A stretch of 64,000 nucleotides of DNA, taken from contig NZ_AQPN01000012.1 in NCBI RefSeq assembly GCF_000403135.1, positions 22,789 through 86,788 on the forward strand, written 5' to 3'. The notes beneath the pieces were generated by a model, which saw nothing but the letters and a program-made list of their open reading frames with translations, searched no databases and was not told the origin of the DNA. Within the stretch, counting starts at the first letter, position 1; every line of letters starts with the position of its first letter. A program made the position numbers and the translations under genes. This stretch comes from Arcticibacter svalbardensis MN12-7 (GTDB lineage: Bacteria; Bacteroidota; Bacteroidia; Sphingobacteriales; Sphingobacteriaceae). This document shows, one piece after another, positions 36,706-46,019 of the stretch.

Positions 36706-36789
36706 ATGCTTACTCTCTTATTATTTATGGCCTTGCTTTTATGCATCTGCCTCATTTATTATTCAATTGATTGGTTTGAAAAAATTTAA
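36706..36789 (+). CDS. 27-residue single-TM peptide upstream of kdpF
   Basis: ATG at 36706 opens 'MLTLLLFMALLLCICLIYYS' followed by 'IDWFEKI' and a stop at 36789. It is one hydrophobic helix with a short charged C-terminus. Only 5 nt separate it from kdpF, and it lies after the terminator, so it should be translated with the kdp genes. I recall similar tiny ORFs ahead of kdpF in other Bacteroidota, but cannot verify that here. A regulatory or accessory subunit role is inference. Confidence 0.55.
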   Translation: MLTLLLFMALLLCICLIYYSIDWFEKI

Positions 36790-36794
36790 GACTT

Positions 36795-36872
36795 ATGACC
36801 CTATTATTCATTATCGCATTGGCAGTTTTTATATACATGGTGTATGTACTGCTTAAACCTGAAAAATTCTAA
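36795..36872 (+). CDS. kdpF: K+-transporting ATPase subunit KdpF
   Basis: A 25-residue single-helix peptide: 'MTLLFIIALAVFIYMVYVLL' followed by 'KPEKF'. The C-terminal 'YVLLKPEKF' is the classic KdpF ending. KdpF stabilises the KdpABC complex in the inner membrane. Eight nt separate its stop from the kdpA start. Confidence 0.9.
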   Translation: MTLLFIIALAVFIYMVYVLLKPEKF

Positions 36873-36880
36873 ACCCTATC

Positions 36881-38599
36881 ATGAACACAGAATTACTTGG
36901 AATAATTACCACCTATCTGATTACTTTGCTGATAGGCATTCCACTGGGAATATACCTGGCTAAAGTATTTGCCGGAGAGAAAGTTTGGACTGACTTTCTC
37001 CTACCTATTGAAAAAATTATCTATCGCTTGTCGGGGATTCGCCAAACTGAACAGATGAATTGGAAACAGCATATGAAAGCGATGCTGACTATAAATTCAG
37101 TATGGCTGATCTACGGATTTTTCGTGCTGATTAATCAGGACAAGCTTCCATTAAATCCGGATGGAAATCCAGGACAAACACCTGATTTGGCATTTAATAC
37201 CATTATTAGCTTTGTGGTGAACTGCAATCTTCAGCATTATTCCGGAGAAAGTGGCTTGACCTATTTCACACAGCATTTTATAATTATGTTTTTGCAGTTT
37301 GTAAGTGCGGCAACCGGTATTGCCTCTGCGGTTGTGTTGTTTAAAGCTTTCAGAGAAAAATCAGTTTCTCAGCTTGGTAACTTCTGGGAGTTTTTTGTTA
37401 AGTCAATAACCCGTTTGCTTCTGCCTCTTTCCATAGTAGTAGCTTTAATCCTTACGTTTAATGGAACGCCAAGTTCTTATGAGGGAAAGGATCAATACAT
37501 CTCCTTACAAGGTGATACAATAGCCGTTTCAAGAGGACCGGCAGCGGCCATGATTGCAATTAAACATTTGGGTACAAATGGCGGTGGATGGTTTGGTGTG
37601 AATTCTTCACATCCGCTTGAAAATCCCAATTATTTAACCAATATGGTTGAACTAATCGCACAGGTGATTATTCCCATTGCCATGGTCATTGCTTTCGGCT
37701 ATTTTATCAGACGTAAAAAACTCGGATGGATCATCTTTGGGGTGATGACATTTGGAATGCTCCTCCTTTTGATTCCTACAATTAGCTCGGAGCTTGGCGG
37801 AAGTCCTGCTATCGCTCAATTGGGTGTAAGTCAGCATACCGGTGCAATGGAGGGGAAAGAGGTTCGGTTTGGTCCTGCTGCTTCGGCATACTGGAGTACG
37901 GTTACGACCATTATATCGACCGGATCAGTAAATAGTATGCATGATAGCACGATGCCTTTGACAGGAGCATTGCAATTGTTAGGCATGATGATCAACTCTT
38001 TTTATGGTGGTTGCGGAGTGGGGATACTCAACTACTTCATCTATTTAATCATTGCGGTATTCATTTCTGGATTGATGGTCGGTCGTACCCCTGAGTTTCT
38101 GGGGCATAAAGTGGAGGCTAGAGAAGTGAAAATAGCCGCATTGATTACCTTGCTTAGTCCTTTTCTGATATTAGCAGGAACTGCTGCTGCCAGTTACGTA
38201 TTTGGCAATTATGGAGATGCCGATTGGGCAGTTAAACCTGCCAACTGGCTCAATAACCCTGGTTTTCATGGTTTCTCCGAAATGTTATATGAAATAACCT
38301 CTGCAAATGCAAACAACGGATCAGGGTTTGAAGGTTTAGGCGATAATAATATTTTCTGGAATATCTCCAGCGGAATCGTCCTAATCTTCTCACGTTTTCT
38401 ACCCATCATAGGCCCTATAGCTATTGCCGGACTGCTGGGACAGAAAAAATACATTCCTGAATCAGCTGGTACGCTTCGTGCGGACACGATCACCTTTGGA
38501 ATAATGACCCTAGCCGTTATCGTGGTGTTAACTGCTCTATCTTATTTCCCTGCTTTGGCTCTCGGCCCATTAGCAGAATACTTTACTATGCTTAAATAA
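36881..38599 (+). CDS. kdpA: K+-transporting ATPase subunit A (potassium-binding channel)
   Basis: A 572-residue, roughly ten-helix membrane protein that selects and conducts K+. Selectivity-filter-like loops include '[18 protein letters not shown]', '[22 protein letters not shown]', '[10 protein letters not shown]' and '[12 protein letters not shown]'. Length is as expected (E. coli 557). Works with KdpB, the ATPase; both are used at low external K+. Second annotated kdp gene, tightly spaced (14 nt to kdpB). Confidence 0.97.
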   Translation: MNTELLGIITTYLITLLIGIPLGIYLAKVFAGEKVWTDFLLPIEKIIYRLSGIRQTEQMNWKQHMKAMLTINSVWLIYGFFVLINQDKLPLNPDGNPGQTPDLAFNTIISFVVNCNLQHYSGESGLTYFTQHFIIMFLQFVSAATGIASAVVLFKAFREKSVSQLGNFWEFFVKSITRLLLPLSIVVALILTFNGTPSSYEGKDQYISLQGDTIAVSRGPAAAMIAIKHLGTNGGGWFGVNSSHPLENPNYLTNMVELIAQVIIPIAMVIAFGYFIRRKKLGWIIFGVMTFGMLLLLIPTISSELGGSPAIAQLGVSQHTGAMEGKEVRFGPAASAYWSTVTTIISTGSVNSMHDSTMPLTGALQLLGMMINSFYGGCGVGILNYFIYLIIAVFISGLMVGRTPEFLGHKVEAREVKIAALITLLSPFLILAGTAAASYVFGNYGDADWAVKPANWLNNPGFHGFSEMLYEITSANANNGSGFEGLGDNNIFWNISSGIVLIFSRFLPIIGPIAIAGLLGQKKYIPESAGTLRADTITFGIMTLAVIVVLTALSYFPALALGPLAEYFTMLK

Positions 38600-38613
38600 A
38601 ATCTTGTAACAAG

Positions 38614-40653
38614 ATGAGAACGCAATCCAATCAATTATTTCAACCGGCACTGGTAAGTGCAGCGTTGAAACAATCTTTCATAAAACTGAACCCCCGTAGC
38701 ATGATCAAGAATCCGGTCATGTTTACAGTAGAAATCGGAACGGCAGTTATGCTGGCAGTCTCCGTTTATTCGCTTACAGCAACAGGACAGGGGTCTTTTG
38801 CCTACAATGCAACCATTTTCGTCCTGCTCTTGCTTACTGTGTTGTTTGCCAACTTTGCCGAAGCACTAGCCGAAGCGAGAGGAAAGGCACAGGCAGATAG
38901 CTTGCGTAAAACCAGGGAAGACACGCCTGCAAAATTCCTTACCAAAGACGGCAAAGTAGAACTTCGTTCATCCAATCAGCTCCTCAAAGGTGATGTCTTT
39001 GTTTGTGAAGAAGGGGATACTATTCCAACTGATGGAGAAATCATAGAAGGGATCGCAACCATTGATGAATCAGCGATTACAGGAGAATCTGCACCCGTAA
39101 TCAGAGAATCAGGAGGAGATAAATCTTCTGTTACTGGAGGAACCAAGGTGTTGTCGGATCAAATTAAAGTGAGGGTAACCACCCAACCAGGCGAAAGCTT
39201 TTTGGATAAGATGATCGCATTGGTAGAAGGAGCTTCCCGTCAAAAGACGCCGAATGAGATCGCATTGACTATTCTACTGGCCAGCTTTACTCTGGTATTT
39301 ATAATCGTATGTATCTCGCTGAAGCCATTTGCCGATTATGCCAATACGCCTATTACGGTTGCTGCGCTAATTTCACTCTTTGTTTGTCTTATTCCTACAA
39401 CGATCGGCGGACTTCTTTCCGCGATTGGTATAGCAGGAATGGATCGTGCTTTACGTGCTAATGTGATTACTAAATCCGGAAAGGCCGTTGAAACCGCAGG
39501 AGATATCGATACCTTATTGCTGGATAAAACAGGTACAATCACGATAGGAAACCGAAAGGCCACTCGCTTCTATGCAGCCCCAGGCATTACCGAAGATCAT
39601 TTTGTACGCAGTAGTTTGTTAGCCTCCATATCAGATGAAACTCCTGAAGGAAAATCCATTGTTGAACTGGCAAATCAAATCTTAAATCAAAATACAGCGA
39701 ATCTTCCTGATCAATCTGCATTGACTTTTGTGAAATTCACTGCTGAAACCCGTTCAAGTGGTGTAGACCTTCAAGATGGAACTCAAATCAGAAAAGGGGC
39801 ATCAGACTCTATCCGAAACATTGCTGTAAAAGCGGGTAATGAATTCCCTGAATCGGTAGGTAATGACGTTACTCACATCTCCACCAACGGAGGAACACCG
39901 TTGGTGGTATCCGAAAATTCGAGAATACTTGGTGTAATCGAACTGCAGGATATTATCAAACCGGGCATTCAGGAACGGTTTGAACGGCTACGTAAAATGG
40001 GCGTGAAAACCGTTATGGTAACAGGTGATAACCCATTAACTGCTAAGTACATTGCAGAAAAAGCTGGTGTAGACGACTTTATCGCAGAAGCAAAACCCGA
40101 AGATAAGATGAATTACATCAAACATGAGCAATCACTAGGAAAACTGGTTGCCATGATGGGCGATGGAACGAATGATGCTCCTGCTCTTGCACAGGCGGAT
40201 GTGGGTGTGGCAATGAATAGTGGAACTCAGGCAGCAAAAGAGGCTGGTAATATGGTCGATCTGGATAATGATCCGACCAAACTGATTGAGATCATTGAAA
40301 TTGGAAAACAACTGTTGATTACACGTGGTACTTTAACCACCTTTTCCATAGCCAATGATGTTGCGAAGTATTTCGCTATTGTTCCTGCACTGTTTATCGC
40401 TTCCATACCTGCTTTACAGGGATTAAATATCATGCATCTGCATAGTCCGGAAAGCGCGATCCTGTCTGCTGTCATTTTCAATGCGATTATCATTCCATTC
40501 CTGATCCCGCTGGCTCTAAAAGGAGTGGCATATAAACCACTTGGAGCTAGTGCTTTGCTCCGCAGAAATCTGTTGATCTATGGTTTAGGCGGTGTTATTG
40601 TCCCTTTTATTGGCATAAAGGCAATAGACCTTTTAATAGCTGTTTTTATATAA
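38614..40653 (+). CDS. kdpB: K+-transporting P-type ATPase subunit B
   Basis: A 679-residue P1A-type ATPase. Actuator loop '[13 protein letters not shown]', phosphorylated Asp304 in '[13 protein letters not shown]', nucleotide domain 'KGASDSIR', hinge '[31 protein letters not shown]' and '[38 protein letters not shown]' are all intact. Hydrolyses ATP to drive K+ through KdpA at the inner membrane. Ten nt to kdpC. Confidence 0.97.
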   Translation: MRTQSNQLFQPALVSAALKQSFIKLNPRSMIKNPVMFTVEIGTAVMLAVSVYSLTATGQGSFAYNATIFVLLLLTVLFANFAEALAEARGKAQADSLRKTREDTPAKFLTKDGKVELRSSNQLLKGDVFVCEEGDTIPTDGEIIEGIATIDESAITGESAPVIRESGGDKSSVTGGTKVLSDQIKVRVTTQPGESFLDKMIALVEGASRQKTPNEIALTILLASFTLVFIIVCISLKPFADYANTPITVAALISLFVCLIPTTIGGLLSAIGIAGMDRALRANVITKSGKAVETAGDIDTLLLDKTGTITIGNRKATRFYAAPGITEDHFVRSSLLASISDETPEGKSIVELANQILNQNTANLPDQSALTFVKFTAETRSSGVDLQDGTQIRKGASDSIRNIAVKAGNEFPESVGNDVTHISTNGGTPLVVSENSRILGVIELQDIIKPGIQERFERLRKMGVKTVMVTGDNPLTAKYIAEKAGVDDFIAEAKPEDKMNYIKHEQSLGKLVAMMGDGTNDAPALAQADVGVAMNSGTQAAKEAGNMVDLDNDPTKLIEIIEIGKQLLITRGTLTTFSIANDVAKYFAIVPALFIASIPALQGLNIMHLHSPESAILSAVIFNAIIIPFLIPLALKGVAYKPLGASALLRRNLLIYGLGGVIVPFIGIKAIDLLIAVFI

Positions 40654-40663
40654 TTCTACACTG

Positions 40664-41230
40664 ATGAAAAAATATATCTTTCAATCTATCCGTCTCACAC
40701 TGGTCCTGCTGGTTTTATTAGGTGTGATCTATCCTTTAATTATTGCCTTCGCAGGCCGGTTTGCCAAGGGTGAAGGCAACGGCGAAGCCGTCCTGCTGAA
40801 TGGCAAAAAGGTAGGGTATGCCAACATTGGGCAATCTTTTACAGAACCACAGTATTTCTGGGGCCGTCCATCTGCTGCTAATTACAATGCAGCAGGTTCT
40901 GCAGGATCTAATAAAGGTCCTTCTAATGTGGATTATTTAAAAGATGTGGAAAACCGGATTGACACCCTGCTGAAGTATAATCCAGGGTTGAAGCGCTCTG
41001 ATATTCCGGCTGATCTGGTTACCGCATCCGGTAGTGGACTTGATCCTGATATTTCCGTACAGGCGGCTATTATCCAAATTAAAAGGGTTGCCAACGTTAG
41101 AAACCTGAGCCTGGAGCAGGTACAGCAGGTAGTTAAAAATGCAACTACCCCGCCTTTATTGGGTCTGCTCGGACCTGAAAAAGTAAATGTACTTCAACTG
41201 AATTTATCATTAGATCGCTTATCAAAATAA
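40664..41230 (+). CDS. kdpC: K+-transporting ATPase subunit C
   Basis: A 188-residue protein with one N-terminal TM helix and a periplasmic domain. 'SFTEPQYFWGRPSAANYNAAGSAGSNKGPSN', 'DLVTASGSGLDPDISVQAAIIQIKRVANVRNLS' and 'PEKVNVLQLNLSLD' are KdpC hallmarks. It stabilises the KdpABC complex. No kdpD or kdpE follows; the next genes are a porin and a hypothetical. Confidence 0.96.
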   Translation: MKKYIFQSIRLTLVLLVLLGVIYPLIIAFAGRFAKGEGNGEAVLLNGKKVGYANIGQSFTEPQYFWGRPSAANYNAAGSAGSNKGPSNVDYLKDVENRIDTLLKYNPGLKRSDIPADLVTASGSGLDPDISVQAAIIQIKRVANVRNLSLEQVQQVVKNATTPPLLGLLGPEKVNVLQLNLSLDRLSK

Positions 41231-41252
41231 ACATTAAACTTTATCAATAACT

Positions 41253-41290
41253 CCTGTAAGCTTTCAAAAAAAGAAAGCTTACAGGGTATT
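41253..41290 (+). terminator. Hairpin between kdpC and the porin gene
   Basis: CCTGTAAGCTTTC (41253-41265) and GAAAGCTTACAGG (41273-41285) are a perfect 13-bp stem around an A7 loop. The following sequence is only moderately T-rich, so it may attenuate rather than fully terminate, letting some transcript reach the porin. Confidence 0.7.
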
Positions 41291-41314
41291 CTTTGCCCTT
41301 AATTATACATCAAA

Positions 41315-42385
41315 ATGAAAAAAATTCTCATTCTTTCGGCCTCTTTAATGGCAGCTCTAACGGTTTCTGCACAAGTGGAATCACCTTTAAAAATCTCTGG
41401 CTACATCGAAACCTACTATGGTTATGATTTTAATAAACCCGTAAATAACACACGTCCATCTTTTATCTACTCGCACAACAGGCACAATGAAGTAAACTTA
41501 AATCTCGGCTTTTTAAAATTAGCTTATGATAATGGTAGTCTGAGAGGTAACCTGGCTGTAATGGCTGGCACGTATAGCAACGCTAACCTGGCAGCTGAGC
41601 CTGGAGTTTTAAAAAATATTTATGAAGCAAACGCAGGAGTAAAATTATCGGCTAAAGCTAGTCTATGGTTAGATGCTGGGATCTTTGCATCCCATATCGG
41701 TTTTGAATCGGCTATTTCAAAAGACTGCTGGGTGTTAACCCGCAATATTTCATCGGAGAATACGCCCTATTATGAGTCAGGGGCTAAAATTAGTTATACC
41801 ACAAATGATGGCAAACTCGGTGTTACCGCTTTATATTTAAATGGTTGGCAACGAATGCAACGGCAGGATTTTAACAATCAGCCTGCAGGGGGACTTCAGC
41901 TAACATGGAAACCTATAGACAAGATCACGCTAAACTATAGCAACTACTTGGGTACGGAAGGCGCCGACTCCATCCGTGTCCGCCGGTTCTACAACAACTT
42001 CTATGGAATATTCCAGGCAACTGATAAACTAGGCCTTAGTGTGGGTTTTGACTACGGTACACAGCAAAAACAAAAGGCGAGTTCTGCAAAGAAAGAGATC
42101 ATTTCTGCAGTTGCTATAGCACGTTATCAGCTTGCTGATAAGTGGGCCGTTGCCGGAAGGGTGGAATATTACAAAGATAAAAACGGTGTATTTATTGCCA
42201 CAGATACTCCTCAGGGATTTAATACGAAGGGTTATTCCTTAAATCTGGATTATGCACCAATCGCTAATGCTCTGATCAGATTAGAAGGGAAAGTATACGA
42301 TAGCAAAGACGCTGTTTTTGTAAGAGATAATAAGCCTGTTCATCACAATGCCGCGCTAACTGCTAGTATAGCAGTAGCCTTCTAA
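41315..42385 (+). CDS. Outer-membrane beta-barrel porin (bbp2/OmpL-like family)
   Basis: A 356-residue exported barrel. Signal ~1-20 ('ILILSASLMAALTVSAQ') then 'PLKISGYIETYYGYDFNKPVNNTRPSFIYSHNRHNEVNLN', the usual opening of the Bacteroidota outer-membrane beta-barrel porin-2 family, and a C-terminal strand ending 'TASIAVAF'. Placed directly after kdpC, it may supply K+ or cation access across the outer membrane (inference). Terminators lie on both sides. Confidence 0.85.
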   Translation: MKKILILSASLMAALTVSAQVESPLKISGYIETYYGYDFNKPVNNTRPSFIYSHNRHNEVNLNLGFLKLAYDNGSLRGNLAVMAGTYSNANLAAEPGVLKNIYEANAGVKLSAKASLWLDAGIFASHIGFESAISKDCWVLTRNISSENTPYYESGAKISYTTNDGKLGVTALYLNGWQRMQRQDFNNQPAGGLQLTWKPIDKITLNYSNYLGTEGADSIRVRRFYNNFYGIFQATDKLGLSVGFDYGTQQKQKASSAKKEIISAVAIARYQLADKWAVAGRVEYYKDKNGVFIATDTPQGFNTKGYSLNLDYAPIANALIRLEGKVYDSKDAVFVRDNKPVHHNAALTASIAVAF

Positions 42386-42394
42386 AACAAGATC

Positions 42395-42429
42395 CTCCTG
42401 TCTGAAAGGTTATTCAGACAGGAGTTTTT
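42395..42429 (+). terminator. Intrinsic terminator after the porin gene
   Basis: CTCCTGTCTGAA (42395-42406) and TTCAGACAGGAG (42413-42424), 6-nt loop, followed by TTTTT. Confidence 0.92.
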
Positions 42430-42441
42430 ATAACTGAATCT

Positions 42442-42915
42442 ATGAATATGAACAACCAATTGCTCTTTAAAATACATGAACTGGCCTCTTTGTGTCTGGT
42501 GAAAGTTTATTTATATGACCTTATAGCAGAAAGTGTTTACTCGGGAAGGCTTAAATCTTTTTTTGCTAAATTATCTTACGAGGAGATGAATCAACTCGTG
42601 ACTATGCGGTTTGCCCTCAGATATTTAACTGATAAAATTAAATCCCGGAAAGTCAAATTTCTTGTTCCTCAGGTAGAATGGCATGAAATAACAAATGCAC
42701 TGACCTTACAGAATTATCAGCTGATTTTAAGTTCCGTTATTAGTTTAGAATCTGATACGATAAAGCGTTACAAAGAGGCATTCTGTATCTGTGAACCTAA
42801 AACTCATTTAGCTGTTCTACTCGGTAATCAACTAAATAAGGCACAGTCTATCGCAGATGATATAGTCAGGATAAAGATTAATTACGATCCTGATCACCGG
42901 TTCGAAAACTTATAA
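42442..42915 (+). CDS. Hypothetical helical protein
   Basis: A 157-residue soluble, all-helical protein ('LFKIHELASLCLVKVYLYDLIAESVYS', 'FFAKLSYEEMNQLVTMRFALRYLTDKI'). The helix pattern vaguely resembles ferritin-like/DUF892-type bundles, but the expected iron-ligand Glu-x-x-His motifs are not obvious, so I do not assign it. Two in-frame Mets near the start (positions 1 and 3). It lies just after the porin terminator and so may be a separate transcript. Confidence 0.6.
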   Translation: MNMNNQLLFKIHELASLCLVKVYLYDLIAESVYSGRLKSFFAKLSYEEMNQLVTMRFALRYLTDKIKSRKVKFLVPQVEWHEITNALTLQNYQLILSSVISLESDTIKRYKEAFCICEPKTHLAVLLGNQLNKAQSIADDIVRIKINYDPDHRFENL

Positions 42916-43287
42916 ATGGCTGTTTGTTGATTAAAAGTATAGCTATATAATCGCTGGATTTCCAACTACCAACGAGACAGCAGATAGGAGAAAGCTGTGT
43001 CAATAGTATACTTCTTATCCCTTCCTTGTTCGTTCCTTGTTGCTTGGTCATTCGTTAAAACAGGTGTTTTAGCGAAGCAGCAAGGAGGGAGCAACGTTCA
43101 AACGCAGAACTAACGCCCATGTGGTGTCGTAATTGTTAGGTCTGTGTTACGGAACTGATTAGATTAACAGCGTAATCGTTTCTATTTCGTTTCCTTATCG
43201 CTTAACCAGAAAATAATTTGTACTGTACTTCAAATGTTGTATCATTAACCTTTATTTGGAAAACCAGTAGACATTATTTTAAAAAAT
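42916..43287. other. Intergenic region containing a large imperfect hairpin
   Basis: This 372-bp gap precedes the Ter operon. The hairpin at 43036-43088 is described separately. No coding sequence or RNA gene was recognised, and no exact TAnnTTTG element was seen before the HAD gene. Confidence 0.5.
43036..43088. repeat. Complex imperfect palindrome (REP-like or structured leader)
   Basis: The inner stem TTCGTTAAAAC (43053-43063) pairs with GTTTTAGCGAA (43068-43078) around an AGGT loop. Beyond a 7-nt bulge, the outer stem TCCTTGTTGC (43036-43045) pairs with GCAGCAAGGA (43079-43088). Each stem has one G-T wobble. No T-run follows, so it is not a standard terminator. Confidence 0.6.
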
Positions 43288-43983
43288 ATGCCTTTTTATA
43301 AACACTATTCTTTCGATCTGTGGCTCACGCTGATCAAGTCAAACCCTGACTTTAAAATAGAAAGAACCCTGTACTTCCATGAGCACTTTAATGCCGCAAA
43401 TAAATCGATTGATGAAATCGCTGCAATCTTCCGTCAGGTAGACCTGATGGTGAACAGTATCAATGAAAAGACAGGCAAGAATATCGATGCGGAGGAGATG
43501 TATCTCATCGTAATTAGCAAAATAAATAACTATTCAACGGCATTCACAGACATTGATATCGACGGTTTATACGATACTATGGAAGAATTGTTAGTAAACA
43601 ATATGCCAGTATTATACTGTTCTGAATGTATTGACGTTCTGTTTAAGTTGAGAGAAACAGGACAGAGTACAACGAGTTTATTAAGCAATACCGGATTTAT
43701 AAAAGGAAAGACACTAAGGAAAATAATGACTCATTTAGAATTGGATCAATTGCTTGATTTTCAATTGTATTCAGATGAAGTGAGGATGTCAAAGCCGAAC
43801 CCCCACTTCTTTCAACTGATGCTCGATACCATTAATCGGAACCGTCACATGGATCTTGATTTAAATGATATCATACATGTGGGCGACAACCCCCTGGCAG
43901 ATATTAAGGGCGCTGAAGCTATTGGAATCAAAAGCATGCTAATTAATTCGAATCACCTGACTATATCAGCCTTAATCCTATGA
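43288..43983 (+). CDS. HAD family hydrolase, Ter-cluster type
   Basis: A 231-residue haloacid-dehalogenase-fold phosphatase. Motif I is 'YSFDLWLTLIKS' (Asp nucleophile, Trp at the +2 position), motif II 'SLLSNTGFIKG', motif III Lys in 'VRMSKPNPHFF', motif IV 'IHVGDNPLADIKGAEAIGIKS'. Ter clusters commonly include such a HAD with a phosphoribosyltransferase; Aravind and co-workers proposed that these make a nucleoside-like metabolite. It overlaps the next gene by 4 nt (ATGA) and opens the Ter operon. Confidence 0.85.
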   Translation: MPFYKHYSFDLWLTLIKSNPDFKIERTLYFHEHFNAANKSIDEIAAIFRQVDLMVNSINEKTGKNIDAEEMYLIVISKINNYSTAFTDIDIDGLYDTMEELLVNNMPVLYCSECIDVLFKLRETGQSTTSLLSNTGFIKGKTLRKIMTHLELDQLLDFQLYSDEVRMSKPNPHFFQLMLDTINRNRHMDLDLNDIIHVGDNPLADIKGAEAIGIKSMLINSNHLTISALIL

Positions 43984-44816
43984 TACCTTATACTTATTCC
44001 TTACACAAGATCGATAATACCAGTAACTTTGGTTTTCATGCCGATGACTACAGTCGTTTTAAATTCGGTGATGAGCAGGTTGCCAGTTCATTTGGTAGGA
44101 ACCTTGCTGATGGATTTATAAAAGATTTCCTGGAAGATAATGACATTACTGAGCAGATTGTGGTGCTTTCCAGTCCTTATTGTTTTATTCCAACCGCAAC
44201 TTTTGCCATGATGAACCATTTCGTATACCGGCTCAACCATTGGCTGGTAGAGAACGGGAAACTGGTGGTTCAGCAAGCTAAAGTGCACCGTACCATTACC
44301 TATAAGGAAGACTATGGCGAGTTGAGTGCCGAAGACCGCATGAAACTGATTGGTAACGACTCTTTTCATATTGATAAAGACTTCCTGAAGGGTAAGATAT
44401 TGTTTTTTCTGGATGATATTAAAATTACAGGAAGCCATGAAAGGATGATTCTTAAAATGGCGAAAGAGTATGGACTGAAGAATGATATTTACATGCTGTA
44501 TTTCGCAGAGCTAGTGAATCATAATATTCACCCAAGCTTTGAGAACCACCTCAACTATCACCGGATAAAGTCAATTTTTGACCTTGATGAGGTAATTAAG
44601 GGTGGTAACTTTTGTTTTAATACACGTATTGTTAAATATATCCTAAATTGCGAGTTTACAAGTTTTAAGCTGTTTCTTGATCGGCAAACGGATGAGTTTA
44701 TTCAGAGTTTGTACAATTTATCGTTAGGAAATAGTTATCATACTATAGAAAGTTACGCATTGAACTTGAATTTTTTAAAGAATTATATTGTTAACAAAAA
44801 TTATAAATTAATATAA
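43980..44816 (+). CDS. Phosphoribosyltransferase-like protein of Ter clusters
   Basis: A 278-residue cytosolic protein. 'KGKILFFLDDIKITGSHERMILKMAKEYG' (about residues 138-166) is a PRPP-binding-loop version (hydrophobic strand, DD, then TGSH), and 'EQIVVLSSPYCFIPTATFAMMNHF' fits the preceding strand of a type I phosphoribosyltransferase fold. Ter systems encode such enzymes alongside a HAD, as here. Substrate is unknown. It ends 1 nt before the first terD gene. Confidence 0.75.
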   Translation: MIPYTYSLHKIDNTSNFGFHADDYSRFKFGDEQVASSFGRNLADGFIKDFLEDNDITEQIVVLSSPYCFIPTATFAMMNHFVYRLNHWLVENGKLVVQQAKVHRTITYKEDYGELSAEDRMKLIGNDSFHIDKDFLKGKILFFLDDIKITGSHERMILKMAKEYGLKNDIYMLYFAELVNHNIHPSFENHLNYHRIKSIFDLDEVIKGGNFCFNTRIVKYILNCEFTSFKLFLDRQTDEFIQSLYNLSLGNSYHTIESYALNLNFLKNYIVNKNYKLI

Positions 44817-44817
44817 C

Positions 44818-45372
44818 ATGGCCATTAACTTACAAAAGGGGCAGAGAGAGAATATTGATGCTCCTAAATTTTCAATCGGTTTAGGTTGGGATACAAATAG
44901 TAGTTCTACGGGTGCTGGATTTGACTTAGACGCCTCAGTTTTTATGCTTGATGCGAATAAAAAGCTGGTATCAGACGAACATTTAGTGTTTTATAACAAC
45001 TTAAAGTCGCCTGATGAGTCAGTTGAACATACTGGTGATAATTTAACCGGTGATGGGGACGGAGATGACGAACAAATTAAGGTAGATTTGACAAAAACCG
45101 ATGCCAAGGTATCTGAAATATGTATAGTGGTTACGATTCATGACGCTGAAAATAGAAGACAGAACTTCGGACAGGTAAGAAATTCATTTGTTCGTATTTT
45201 TGATTCCGTTACCAACGAGGTTATTCTTAAATACGAATTAGAAGAAGATTTCTCTATTGAAACTGCGGTAGAATTCGGAAGGATCTACAGGCGTGAAGGA
45301 AAATGGAAATTTGAAGCAGTTGGCATGGGAATGAAAGGCGGATTACAGGATTATTTAAATAAATATCAATAA
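44818..45372 (+). CDS. terD: TerD family protein (copy 1)
   Basis: A 184-residue Ca2+-binding beta-sandwich protein: 'MAINLQKGQRENIDAPKFSIGLGWD', 'GAGFDLDASVFMLDAN', 'HTGDNLTGDGDGDDEQIKVDL' (acidic calcium sites) and 'GRIYRREGKWKFEAVGMGMKGGLQDYL'. TerD proteins mediate stress responses to tellurite, phage, colicins and metals, possibly at the inner membrane with TerC. Four nt upstream of the second copy. The symbol is used at family level. Confidence 0.95.
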   Translation: MAINLQKGQRENIDAPKFSIGLGWDTNSSSTGAGFDLDASVFMLDANKKLVSDEHLVFYNNLKSPDESVEHTGDNLTGDGDGDDEQIKVDLTKTDAKVSEICIVVTIHDAENRRQNFGQVRNSFVRIFDSVTNEVILKYELEEDFSIETAVEFGRIYRREGKWKFEAVGMGMKGGLQDYLNKYQ

Positions 45373-45376
45373 TATT

Positions 45377-45991
45377 ATGGCAATCAATCTTCAAAAAGGA
45401 CAACGGATCAACCTTGAAAAAAGCAACGGTAGTAAACTCCAGAGCGTTTGTGTTGGGATCAACTGGGGCGCAATAGAGAAAAAAGGAATGTTTGGTTTTG
45501 GTAAAACGAAAGAAGCGGTTGATTTAGATGCGAGTTGTGCGCTATATAATGAAAATAAACAATTAACAGAGGTCGTCTATTTTGGTAGTCTGTCTTCTAA
45601 AGATGGTTCGATCAAACACAGTGGTGATGATTTGACAGGCGATATGGGTGGCGATGACGGTTTAGATAATGAAGTGATCACTGTTGATTTTTCGAGACTA
45701 AATCCTAGTGTTACCTATGTGGCCTTTGTGCTGAACAGTTTCAAGGGACAGGATTTTGGAACAATTCCTTTTGCATCTATCAGGATCTATGAGGGAATTC
45801 CTAAAAGAGTCAACGAGGTATTTGCAAAATATGACATTGCCAATGGATCTGATTTCGCCGGACATGTTTCTATGGTGTTAGGGGTATTCTATAAGAAAAA
45901 CGGCGAATGGAAATTCAATGCCCTTGGCGAACCAACTAAAGATAAAAAGCTGGAACAAACCGTTAAGACCGTAACAGAAAAGTATTTATAA
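45377..45991 (+). CDS. terD: TerD family protein (copy 2)
   Basis: A 204-residue paralog of the preceding gene with a shared opening 'MAINLQKGQRI' and the same folds: 'GVNWGAI'-like strand ('CVGINWGAIEKKGMFGFGKTKEAVDLDASCAL'), 'HSGDDLTGDMGGDDGLDNEVITVDFS', 'GVFYKKNGEWKFNALGE'. The 'GMFGFG' insert and extra C-terminal helix distinguish it from copy 1 and resemble TerZ-type paralogs. Its calcium-site acidic residues are retained. Confidence 0.93.
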   Translation: MAINLQKGQRINLEKSNGSKLQSVCVGINWGAIEKKGMFGFGKTKEAVDLDASCALYNENKQLTEVVYFGSLSSKDGSIKHSGDDLTGDMGGDDGLDNEVITVDFSRLNPSVTYVAFVLNSFKGQDFGTIPFASIRIYEGIPKRVNEVFAKYDIANGSDFAGHVSMVLGVFYKKNGEWKFNALGEPTKDKKLEQTVKTVTEKYL

Positions 45992-46019
45992 GGTCTAAGT
46001 ACTGATATATAATTGAATT

